From NCBI GenBank assembly GCA_002470125.1, contig DKNB01000090.1, forward strand, positions 1,897 to 18,555: a stretch of DNA of 16,659 nucleotides, written 5' to 3'. Under the pieces are notes generated by a model. The model saw only the letters and a list, made by a program, of their open reading frames with translations. It was not told where the DNA came from and did not search any database. Numbering within the stretch: position 1 is the stretch's first letter; the number at the start of each line of letters is the position of its first letter. The stretch is from Gallionellales bacterium UBA7399 (lineage in GTDB: Bacteria > Pseudomonadota > Gammaproteobacteria > Burkholderiales > Gallionellaceae). This document shows, in pieces, positions 5,614 to 12,428 of the stretch. The position numbers were made by a program, and so were the translations under genes.

Positions 5614-8238
5614 ATGGGAAAAATGAATGTAGCGCAATTTGCTAGCGAACTTGGCTTGTCGGTTGAGTTATTGCTTGAGCAGCTGCAGGCGGCTGGGCTT
5701 GTAAAGCAGCAAGAGTCAGACGGCATATCAGAGGAGGATAAGGCGCTATTATTGGCCCACCTGCACAGCGTGCACGGTAACGCTAAAGGTAAAAAAATTA
5801 CATTAACTCGTCGTGAGACGGTGGTAATTAAGAAGACAGATCGAGCTGGCAAGGATCGTGTTATTTTGGTTGAGACACGCAAAAAACGTGTTGTTGCCAC
5901 GCCGACCACGTCTTCTGATGAGGGCGCAACCACTGTGGCGGTAGAGGGTGCCACGAAGGCCACATCAAAGAAAGCTAAAAAAGAAGAAATATTAAACGAA
6001 GAAGAGATTGCTCTACGTGCCGGAGAGTTGCGTAGTCAAGAAGAGCTGGCTTTGCGCCAGGCCGCTGAAGTCAAGACCAAGAAGGAGCGCGTTAAACGTA
6101 AGGCGGAGCCCGCTGCTGAATCTGCAGCACCCCCCACTGAAGTCTTGGAGTCAGTAACTATCGCAGCCACCACAGTGGCAGAAACTCTTATCGCTAAGCC
6201 TGCTCTAAGCGAGGGCACGCTACACAAGCCTACGCCTAAGCCGGGCGATAAAATTACTCGACCAGTAGCTAAAAAAGGTGTCAAAACTGCAGTAGCAGAC
6301 AAGGCTAGCCCATGGAATGAGGCTGGGCACAAGAAGCGTACCCCCGCGGTTACTGATACACGACCAGGTGGCTGGACGGCTGGTCGCGGAGGTGCGGGTT
6401 CGCGCCATCATGCAAAACAAAACAAACAGCAGGGGGAGGTGGCCCCACACGCCTTCTCCTTGCCAACCGAGCCGGTTGTACATGAGGTTATGGTGCCAGA
6501 GACGATCAGCGTCTCTGAGTTAGCGCAAAAAATGTCAATCAAGGCTATTGAGATTATTAAGGTGCTAATGAATCTTGGCTCCATGGTGACCATCAATCAA
6601 GTTCTGGATCAAGAGACAGCGATGATAGTAGTGGAAGAGTTGGGGCACATTGCCAAGCCAGCCAAGGCCGACGATCCTGGGGCGTATCTTACAGAATCCG
6701 AGGAACATAAGAATGCCCCCATGGAGCCGCGAGCTCCGGTGGTAACCGTAATGGGGCATGTTGATCATGGCAAGACATCATTGTTGGATTATATTCGCCG
6801 GACTCGTGTAGCTAGTGGTGAGGCGGGCGGCATTACGCAGCATATCGGTGCGTATCATGTGGACACCCCACGCGGCATGATTACCCTTCTGGATACCCCT
6901 GGCCATGAGGCATTTACGGCAATGAGGGCGCGTGGCGCAAAGGTAACCGACATAGTTATCTTAGTGGTGGCGGCTGATGATGGCGTGATGCCACAGACTA
7001 AGGAGGCAATCAGTCACGCTAGAGCGGCTAACGTACCCATCGTGGTGGCGGTAACCAAAATTGACAAGCCCGATGCTAATTCAGAACGCGTAAGGCAGGA
7101 GTTGGTTGCGGAGGGTGTGGTACCGGAGGATTGGGGTGGTGATACCATATTCGTCGAGGTGTCTGCGAAGAGTGGACTTGGTATTGACTCTCTTCTGGAG
7201 AGCGTCTTGTTGCAAGCTGAGTTGCTGCAACTTACGGCACCTAGATTGAGCTTGGCAAGGGGTATCGTAATTGAGGCTAGACTAGACAAGGGTAAGGGCC
7301 CTGTGGCGACCATGTTGGTGCAATCAGGCACCCTGAAGCGAGGCGATGCTGTACTAATTGGCGGGGTGTCTGGGCGCGTACGTGCGATGCTGGATGAGAA
7401 TGGCAAGACAATAACTGAGGCAGGCCCTTCGATCCCTGTAGAGATTCAGGGCTTGTCCGAGGTCCCGGTGGCTGGCGAGAGTGTGTTGATACTCTCAGAT
7501 GAGAAAAAAGCTCGTGAAATTGCCTTGTTCCGTCAGGGGAAATATCGTGCCGTGAAGCTAGCCAAGCAGCAGGCGTCTACATTGGAAAATATGTTCGAGC
7601 AGATAGCGGAGGGTGAGGTGCGCATGCTTCCGCTGATTGTCAAGACCGACGTGCAGGGTTCTTGCGAAGCCATAGATCATGCTCTACAGAAGTTATCCAC
7701 CGATGAGGTCAAGGTTAATCTTATCCATAATGCTGTGGGTGCAATTAGTGAGTCAGATATTAACCTAGCGCTAGCCTCTAAAGCTATCGTGATTGGCTTC
7801 CATACTCGCGCCGATGTCGCCGCTCGTAAGCTATCCGAGTCTGCTGGTATCGAAGTGCGTTACTACAATATTATTTATGAAATGGTGGACGATATCAGGG
7901 CGGCCTTGTCTGGTATGCGAGCACCAGAAAAAAAAGAAGTTGTCCTTGGTACGGTGGAGATACGCCAAGTATTTGTTATTTCCAAGATTGGAACGGTGGT
8001 TGGTTGTTATGTAACAGATGGAATAGTCAAGCGCAATGCGCAAGTGCGGGTTTTACGAAACAATGTAGTGATCCATACCGGTGAGCTGGATTCCTTGAAG
8101 CGATTTAAGGATGACGTTAAGGAGGTACGGTCAAATTTTGAATGCGGTCTGTCGTTACGCAACTTCAACGACCTTGAAGTGAATGATCAACTTGAAGTAT
8201 TTGAAATTATCGAAGTGGCACGCCCTTTGAATGCCTAA
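5614..8238 (+). CDS. infB: Translation initiation factor IF-2
   Basis: IF2 is the GTPase that recruits fMet-tRNA to the 30S subunit and promotes 50S joining. The 874-residue product has the long proteobacterial form: an N-terminal IF2_N domain (about 4-55), a charged, Lys/Glu/Ala-rich linker (about 90-285), and a second IF2_N domain starting near VSELAQKMSIKAIEIIKVL. The G domain carries G1 GHVDHGKT (381-388), G3 DTPGH (427-431), G4 TKID (481-484) and G5 SAK (517-519). Domains II to IV end in the fMet-tRNA-binding C2 region. G4 is normally NKID, so Thr481 is unusual; GTP binding is still likely because TKxD serves in other GTPases. I chose ATG 5614: AAGGGG at 5603-5608 is five bases upstream and the N-terminus fits the family. 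GTG 5608 is an alternative. The last 8 bases overlap rbfA. Confidence 0.97.
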   Translation: MGKMNVAQFASELGLSVELLLEQLQAAGLVKQQESDGISEEDKALLLAHLHSVHGNAKGKKITLTRRETVVIKKTDRAGKDRVILVETRKKRVVATPTTSSDEGATTVAVEGATKATSKKAKKEEILNEEEIALRAGELRSQEELALRQAAEVKTKKERVKRKAEPAAESAAPPTEVLESVTIAATTVAETLIAKPALSEGTLHKPTPKPGDKITRPVAKKGVKTAVADKASPWNEAGHKKRTPAVTDTRPGGWTAGRGGAGSRHHAKQNKQQGEVAPHAFSLPTEPVVHEVMVPETISVSELAQKMSIKAIEIIKVLMNLGSMVTINQVLDQETAMIVVEELGHIAKPAKADDPGAYLTESEEHKNAPMEPRAPVVTVMGHVDHGKTSLLDYIRRTRVASGEAGGITQHIGAYHVDTPRGMITLLDTPGHEAFTAMRARGAKVTDIVILVVAADDGVMPQTKEAISHARAANVPIVVAVTKIDKPDANSERVRQELVAEGVVPEDWGGDTIFVEVSAKSGLGIDSLLESVLLQAELLQLTAPRLSLARGIVIEARLDKGKGPVATMLVQSGTLKRGDAVLIGGVSGRVRAMLDENGKTITEAGPSIPVEIQGLSEVPVAGESVLILSDEKKAREIALFRQGKYRAVKLAKQQASTLENMFEQIAEGEVRMLPLIVKTDVQGSCEAIDHALQKLSTDEVKVNLIHNAVGAISESDINLALASKAIVIGFHTRADVAARKLSESAGIEVRYYNIIYEMVDDIRAALSGMRAPEKKEVVLGTVEIRQVFVISKIGTVVGCYVTDGIVKRNAQVRVLRNNVVIHTGELDSLKRFKDDVKEVRSNFECGLSLRNFNDLEVNDQLEVFEIIEVARPLNA

Positions 8239-8608
8239 GGGTTATGCCAGAATAGATCGAATAGCTGAGCAAGTTCAGCGCGAACTAGCTCAATTACTAC
8301 GCTTGGATGTAAAAGATCCGCGCGTACGCATGATTACCATTACTGGTGTTGAGGTAAATAGAGATTACTCCCATGCCAAGGTTTTTTATACGTCACTCGA
8401 TGGTTCAAGTGACGCAGTGCAAAATGGTCTGGAGCACGCCAGTGGTTACCTGCGTAGTCAGCTTGCGCATTCCATGAAATTACGTGTCTTGCCGCAACTG
8501 CACTTTATGTACGATCCATCAATTGAGCGTGGTGCACACCTGTCCCAGCTTATCGATCAGGCAATTGCTAGTGACAATATCCCGCGGGATTCTGATAGCC
8601 TCGCTTAA
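8231..8608 (+). CDS. rbfA: 30S ribosome-binding factor A
   Basis: RbfA is a small KH-fold protein that binds immature 30S subunits near the 16S 5' helix and is needed for late maturation, especially in the cold. The 125 residues match the usual 115-135. The N-terminus RIDRIAEQVQRELAQLLRL, the segment DPRVRMITITGVEVNRDYSHAKVFYT and the C-terminal LPQLHFMYDPSIERGAHLSQLID are family hallmarks; the last contains the P-x-L-x-F strand and the final helix. The ATG lies inside the last codons of infB (8-base overlap in another frame), so the two are translationally coupled. An 84-base gap separates it from truB. Confidence 0.96.
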   Translation: MPKGYARIDRIAEQVQRELAQLLRLDVKDPRVRMITITGVEVNRDYSHAKVFYTSLDGSSDAVQNGLEHASGYLRSQLAHSMKLRVLPQLHFMYDPSIERGAHLSQLIDQAIASDNIPRDSDSLA

Positions 8609-8609
8609 T

Positions 8610-8626
8610 CTTTTATTAAATAAAAG
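8610..8626 (+). repeat. AT-rich near-perfect palindrome between rbfA and truB
   Basis: CTTTTATT (8610-8617) and AATAAAAG (8619-8626) are exact inverted repeats around one central A, directly after the rbfA stop. As RNA the loop is too tight for full pairing and the stem is AT-only, so it is weak as a terminator. As DNA it could be a binding site. No partner protein can be named. Confidence 0.3.
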
Positions 8627-8692
8627 TACAATCGTTTGCCCATTTGCTCTGCTTGATAGAGAGCTCCACCAGGGCGGCGTGACCAAAATAAT

Positions 8693-9616
8693 ATGATGCG
8701 TACATTGGACGGTGTTTTGTTGTTCGATAAGCCTTTTGCGCTAAGCTCTAACGCCGCTCTGCAAAAGGTACGACGCTTGTTTCAGGCAGAAAAAGCTGGT
8801 CACACGGGAACACTGGATCCGTTAGCGACTGGCCTGCTGCCCATTTGTTTTGGTGAGGCTACAAAGTTTGCCAGCTCCTTGCTGGAGGCAGACAAAACTT
8901 ACCACGCATCGATCAGATTGGGTCAAACCACCACCACGGGCGATGCGGAGGGTGACACTATAAGTATTTGCGCGGTAGAGTTGAATGAGGAGCAAGTTCG
9001 GTCGACCTTGTGCAACTTTGTCGGCGAAATTCAACAGGTGCCGCCTATGTATAGCGCTATTAAGCACCAAGGGAGGCCGCTATACGAATATATCCGCAAA
9101 GGAGAGACTGTGGTCCGCGCAAGTCGGAGCGTGATGATACATGAATTGATACTACTGAGTTTTGAGAGTGATTTGGTGGAGATTAGAGTGCGTTGCAGCA
9201 AGGGTACATACATACGAACCCTAGCCGAGGATATTGGGATGGCCCTGGGGTGTGGTGCCTACCTACAGGGGCTGCGTCGTACTGCTATCGGCCCGTTCAA
9301 TCTTGAGGATGCTCATGATTTTGCTCAGATGGAATCGATCGACATGTTAGAGCGAGAGGCGTACGTATTGCCACCAGATAGCCTACTCCTTGACATGCCG
9401 GCACTTGATCTAGATATAACCCAGGTTACTCGTATTGCTCAGGGGCAATGCCTTGCTGTCTCAGATGGCTTGCCAGATGGCAGGGTTCGATTGTACGGCC
9501 CCCAGTGCTTTGTTGGCGTCGGTGATCTTGTGGGGCAAAAGCTTACCCCTGTCAGACTAACCTCCGGTGTGGCAAAAATAGCTGCCTGTCCAGGATGGGT
9601 GGCGGCTACCGCTTGA
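8693..9616 (+). CDS. truB: tRNA pseudouridine(55) synthase TruB
   Basis: TruB isomerises U55 in the T-loop of elongator tRNAs to pseudouridine and also acts as a tRNA chaperone. The 307-residue product (E. coli 314) carries the catalytic motif GHTGTLDPLATG with the nucleophilic Asp at residue 42, the segment PPMYSAIKHQGRPLYEYIRKG, the RNA-contacting stretch CSKGTYIRTLAEDIG, and a short C-terminal PUA-like domain. Two adjacent ATGs (8693 and 8696) could start it. Neither has a well-spaced Shine-Dalgarno; the nearest G-rich run, AGGGCGG, is 15 or more bases upstream. Codons before the ATGs stay open back to a TAG at 8657-8659 and read as a basic stretch, but contain no start codon. It closes the nusA operon. 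Confidence 0.95.
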   Translation: MMRTLDGVLLFDKPFALSSNAALQKVRRLFQAEKAGHTGTLDPLATGLLPICFGEATKFASSLLEADKTYHASIRLGQTTTTGDAEGDTISICAVELNEEQVRSTLCNFVGEIQQVPPMYSAIKHQGRPLYEYIRKGETVVRASRSVMIHELILLSFESDLVEIRVRCSKGTYIRTLAEDIGMALGCGAYLQGLRRTAIGPFNLEDAHDFAQMESIDMLEREAYVLPPDSLLLDMPALDLDITQVTRIAQGQCLAVSDGLPDGRVRLYGPQCFVGVGDLVGQKLTPVRLTSGVAKIAACPGWVAATA

Positions 9617-9697
9617 GTTGTATGCTTTTGATTTGAGCTGGAGTCATGGTTGGTGGCGAATGTGCATATTAAGTGATTGTAATTAAATATTAATCGC

Positions 9698-9719
9698 TGT
9701 GACCATACGCATGGTCGCA
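9698..9719 (+). other. Hairpin in the truB-rpsO intergenic region
   Basis: TGTGACCAT (9698-9706) pairs with ATGGTCGCA (9711-9719), nine pairs including one G-T, across a 4-base loop ACGC. It lies about 80 bases after truB, where the nusA operon transcript could end. No T-run follows (CGATAAC), so any terminator role would be weak or Rho-assisted. The rest of 9617-9785 shows nothing recognisable. Confidence 0.4.
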
Positions 9720-9785
9720 CGATAACTTATGAGCCTCTCAGGTTCCATGCTGTGATCTAATTTACGTTGGCTAATCCGAATAAGC

Positions 9786-9815
9786 TTGAGTAATCACTGT
9801 ATTCGAGGGTAAAAT
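9786..9815 (+). promoter_or_regulatory. Candidate sigma-70 promoter for rpsO
   Basis: TTGAGT (9786-9791) and TAAAAT (9810-9815) sit 18 bases apart, a plausible -35/-10 pair. Transcription would start near 9822, leaving a leader of about 28 bases before rpsO. A separate promoter fits the high, independent expression expected of S15. Only pattern matching supports this. Confidence 0.5.
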
Positions 9816-9849
9816 GCTACACTTTTTATTTAGTGAGGGTGTGGATATT

Positions 9850-10119
9850 ATGTCTATTACGGCAGTGCAAAAAGCACAAATTGTGACCGATTATCAACGC
9901 ATCAAGGGTGACACTGGTTCCCCAGAGGTGCAAGTCGCACTGATGACTGCCAGAATCAATTACTTGACGGGCCACTTTAAAGAGCATATCAAGGACCACC
10001 ATTCTCGTCGCGGCCTACTAAGACTAGTAAGTCGTCGTCGTAAGCTTTTAGATTATCTTAAGAGTAAGAATGAAGATAGTTACCGTGCATTAATTCAGCG
10101 CTTAGAATTACGTAAGTAG
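9850..10119 (+). CDS. rpsO: 30S ribosomal protein S15
   Basis: S15 is a primary 16S rRNA-binding protein of the 30S platform that contacts helices 20-22. The 89 residues are exactly the usual length. The sequence reads SITAVQKAQIVTDYQR, then DTGSPEVQVALMTARINYLTG, then HFKEHIKDHHSRRGLLRLVS, then RRRKLLDYLK, the full four-helix S15 pattern, including the conserved HHSRRGL segment that binds rRNA. I chose ATG 9850 because the protein then begins as S15 does elsewhere and GAGGG is at 9835-9839 (10-base spacer, slightly long). An in-frame ATG at 9814 would add 12 foreign residues and overlaps the -10 box. In E. coli, S15 represses its own message; no matching pseudoknot can be drawn with confidence here. 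pnp follows, as in many Proteobacteria. Confidence 0.97.
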   Translation: MSITAVQKAQIVTDYQRIKGDTGSPEVQVALMTARINYLTGHFKEHIKDHHSRRGLLRLVSRRRKLLDYLKSKNEDSYRALIQRLELRK

Positions 10120-10129
10120 TTATTTGGGT

Positions 10130-10147
10130 GGGCCGCAGATGCGGCCC
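10130..10147 (+). terminator. Hairpin after rpsO, possible leaky terminator
   Basis: GGGCCGC (10130-10136) pairs perfectly with GCGGCCC (10141-10147) around AGAT, ten bases after the rpsO stop. The following GTGTTGTTTG is only moderately T-rich, so read-through into pnp is likely. In E. coli an attenuating terminator sits at the same place between rpsO and pnp. Confidence 0.55.
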
Positions 10148-10157
10148 GTGTTGTTTG

Positions 10158-10183
10158 GGGTGAAGTCATGAACGGCTTCACCC
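10158..10183 (+). promoter_or_regulatory. Stem-loop in the pnp leader
   Basis: Bases 10158-10167 pair with 10174-10183: eight Watson-Crick pairs (GGGTGAAG with CTTCACCC) extended by a T-G and a C-G pair over a 6-base loop. A small GCGC-ATTA-GCGC hairpin follows at 10187-10198. In E. coli, RNase III cuts a pnp leader stem and PNPase then represses its own message. By position this stem is a candidate for the same role, but it is shorter than the E. coli stem. Confidence 0.45.
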
Positions 10184-10211
10184 GTTGCGCATTAGCGCCA
10201 TGCCATGCACA

Positions 10212-10217
10212 GAGGGG
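10212..10217 (+). promoter_or_regulatory. Shine-Dalgarno sequence deciding the pnp TTG start
   Basis: GAGGGG lies six bases before TTG 10224. The in-frame ATG at 10200 has no comparable signal upstream and would put this sequence inside the coding region. This is the main reason for choosing a TTG start for PNPase. Confidence 0.75.
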
Positions 10218-10223
10218 TATACC

Positions 10224-12332
10224 TTGAGTCATTATAAGAAAATATTAACTTATGGTAATCATAAGCTTACAATTGAAACTGGGGAGATTGCTCGTCAGGC
10301 CAGCGGGGCGGTTATGGTAAGCCTGGACGACACAGTTGTTTTGGTGACCGTGGTCGGCAGAAAGGACGCGAAACCAGATCAGGATTTCTTCCCATTGACC
10401 GTAGATTACCAGGAGCGCACGTACGCTGCAGGCAAGATTCCTGGCGGTTTCTTCCGACGAGAGGGTCGCCCCAGTGAAAAAGAGGTACTGACATCTCGTC
10501 TAATTGACCGCCCACTGCGCCCGTTATTCCCGGAGGGATTTTATAACGAAGTTCAGATCGTCGCCACAGTGCTGTCCTCCGACAGTCAGATTGATTCTGA
10601 CATTCCCGCCATAATTGGAGCCTCGGCCGCCTTGGCGTTGTCCGGCATTCCTTTTGATGGGCCTGTCGGTGCCGCGCGCGTTGGTTATCTTGACGGTGAT
10701 TATGTAATTAATCCGACCGCGGACCAGCTTGCCCTGTCAAAAATGAATCTCGTGGTTGCGGGCACGGAGCAGGCAGTTCTTATGGTTGAATCAGAAGCAC
10801 AAGAGCTGTCTGAAGAGATTATGCTGGGTGCGGTCATGTTCGGCCATCAGCAGATGCAGGCAGTGATTAAGGCGATTGTGGAGTTGGCGGATGCCGTTGG
10901 TGCGTCGGATTGGGATTGGACGCCACCCGCTCATGACGCAGCTTTAACTTTAAGGGTTGCAGAGTTGGTCGAAGGTGACTTGCAGAAAGCGTACGGCATA
11001 CGTGAGAAACAGTCACGAACGAACCAGATAGACGCGATTCGTACGCGTATGTTGGCAGCCCTATCTGGATCGGAAAGCGGCGCCATCCCAAAAAATTATC
11101 TTAATGATTTATTTCAAGCGCTAGAGTCAAAAATCGTTCGCGGTCAAATATTGAGTGGCGAGCCTCGTATCGATGGGCGAGACACGCGCACCGTCCGTCC
11201 AATTACCATACGTACTGGCGTACTGCCACGCACACATGGTTCAGCATTGTTTACACGCGGTGAAACGCAGGCGTTGGTGGTGACCACTCTGGGTACCGCG
11301 CGTGACGCCCAGAAGATTGATGCCTTGCAGGGTGAGTACTCTGACCGCTTTATGCTGCACTATAATTTCCCCCCTTATTCCACCGGTGAAACGGGGCGCG
11401 TCGGCACCCCGAAGCGACGTGAGATTGGTCATGGTCGTTTGGCCAAGCGCGCTCTAGTGGCAACTTTGCCGAGCGAGGAAGAATTTGGTTATTCCGTGCG
11501 CATAGTTTCTGAAATAACTGAGTCGAATGGATCTAGCTCGATGGCCTCGGTGTGTGGTGGCTGTTTGGCAATGATGGATGCTGGCGTACCGGTTAAAACT
11601 CACGTGGCAGGTATTGCCATGGGCTTAATTAAAGATGGCAATCGATTCTCTGTGCTCACCGATATCCTTGGTGATGAGGATCACTTGGGTGACATGGATT
11701 TTAAGGTTGCAGGGTCGGAGCAGGGTATTACTGCGCTACAGATGGATATCAAGATTAACGGAATAACACGTGAAATTATGCAGGCCGCTCTGAGCCAAGC
11801 CAGGGAGGGTCGCTTGCATATTTTGGGCATTATGAAGCAGTGTATGCCCACAGTACGCAAGGAGGTTTCAGCGCATGCACCTCGCATGATCAAGCTCAAG
11901 ATTAACCCCGATAAAATTCGTGATGTGATTGGCAAGGGCGGTGCCGTTATACGTGCGCTAACCGAGGAAACTGGTACCACTATTGATATAGATGATGAGG
12001 GTAATGTGACCATTGCTAGCATTAGTGGTGAGGGTGGAATGTTGGCTAAGAAGCGCATCGAAGATATTGTGGCAGAGGTTGAGGTGGGTAAGGTTTACGA
12101 GGGTCCAATTGTTAAGCTTTTGGATTTTGGTGCAATCGTAAATATTATGCCAGGCAAGGACGGCCTGTTGCATATATCGCAAATCTCAAATGAGCGTATC
12201 AATGTTGTGTCAGACGTTTTAAAGGAGGGTCAGATTGTCAAGGTCAAGGTGCTAGAGGCCGATGAAAAGGGCCGCCTGCGTCTAAGCATGAAGGCATTGA
12301 TTGTGGAGTCGACGGCTCCTGTTTTGGAGTAA
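10224..12332 (+). CDS. pnp: Polyribonucleotide nucleotidyltransferase (PNPase)
   Basis: PNPase is a trimeric 3'-5' phosphorolytic exoribonuclease central to mRNA decay. The 702-residue product (E. coli 711) has an N-terminal RNase PH domain (FFPLTVDYQERTYAAGKIPG, FFRREGRPSE), a helical linker and a second RNase PH domain with the phosphate-binding ESNGSSSMASVCGG. The catalytic run DEDHLGDMDFK follows, in which Asp486, Asp492 and Lys494 fall at the E. coli numbers. A KH domain (INPDKIRDVIGKGGAVIRAL) and an S1 domain (about 620-690) close it. The start is taken as TTG 10224: a good Shine-Dalgarno precedes it, and the protein then begins MSHYKKILTYG, aligning with PNPase N-termini. Upstream in-frame starts (ATG 10200, TTG 10185) would add 8 or 13 unrelated residues and overlap leader hairpins. 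A strong terminator follows. Confidence 0.96.
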   Translation: MSHYKKILTYGNHKLTIETGEIARQASGAVMVSLDDTVVLVTVVGRKDAKPDQDFFPLTVDYQERTYAAGKIPGGFFRREGRPSEKEVLTSRLIDRPLRPLFPEGFYNEVQIVATVLSSDSQIDSDIPAIIGASAALALSGIPFDGPVGAARVGYLDGDYVINPTADQLALSKMNLVVAGTEQAVLMVESEAQELSEEIMLGAVMFGHQQMQAVIKAIVELADAVGASDWDWTPPAHDAALTLRVAELVEGDLQKAYGIREKQSRTNQIDAIRTRMLAALSGSESGAIPKNYLNDLFQALESKIVRGQILSGEPRIDGRDTRTVRPITIRTGVLPRTHGSALFTRGETQALVVTTLGTARDAQKIDALQGEYSDRFMLHYNFPPYSTGETGRVGTPKRREIGHGRLAKRALVATLPSEEEFGYSVRIVSEITESNGSSSMASVCGGCLAMMDAGVPVKTHVAGIAMGLIKDGNRFSVLTDILGDEDHLGDMDFKVAGSEQGITALQMDIKINGITREIMQAALSQAREGRLHILGIMKQCMPTVRKEVSAHAPRMIKLKINPDKIRDVIGKGGAVIRALTEETGTTIDIDDEGNVTIASISGEGGMLAKKRIEDIVAEVEVGKVYEGPIVKLLDFGAIVNIMPGKDGLLHISQISNERINVVSDVLKEGQIVKVKVLEADEKGRLRLSMKALIVESTAPVLE

Positions 12333-12353
12333 TGCTCGATGCTCTGTGATAAT

Positions 12354-12380
12354 AAAAAAGCCCCGTTATGGGGCTTTTTT
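12354..12380 (+). terminator. Rho-independent terminator after pnp
   Basis: AAAAAAGCCCC (12354-12364) pairs with GGGGCTTTTTT (12370-12380) over a 5-base loop. The GC core followed by six T on the + strand is a classic intrinsic terminator, 21 bases after the pnp stop. Its A-run makes it work in principle on the other strand too. It separates pnp from earP-efp. Confidence 0.93.
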
Positions 12381-12428
12381 ATTGCTACCACCCCAGATTG
12401 ATTTGTAGGTGTGCACAACTCAAACCAA

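Noticed and set aside
5601..5963. 120-codon - strand frame opposite the infB start
   Set aside because: Ser/Val/Thr-rich mirror of the Lys/Glu-rich IF2 linker; overlaps the infB ribosome-binding site.
5900..6480. Possible foreign insertion in infB because of low-complexity sequence
   Set aside because: A charged, Lys/Glu/Ala-rich linker of variable length is normal between the IF2_N domains of proteobacterial IF2, and the frame is continuous.
7014..7406. 130-codon - strand frame opposite infB
   Set aside because: Low-complexity Ser/Thr-rich translation inside the conserved IF2 G domain; no family features.
11681..12058. 125-codon - strand frame opposite pnp
   Set aside because: Fully inside the conserved catalytic and KH regions of PNPase, with no recognisable domain.
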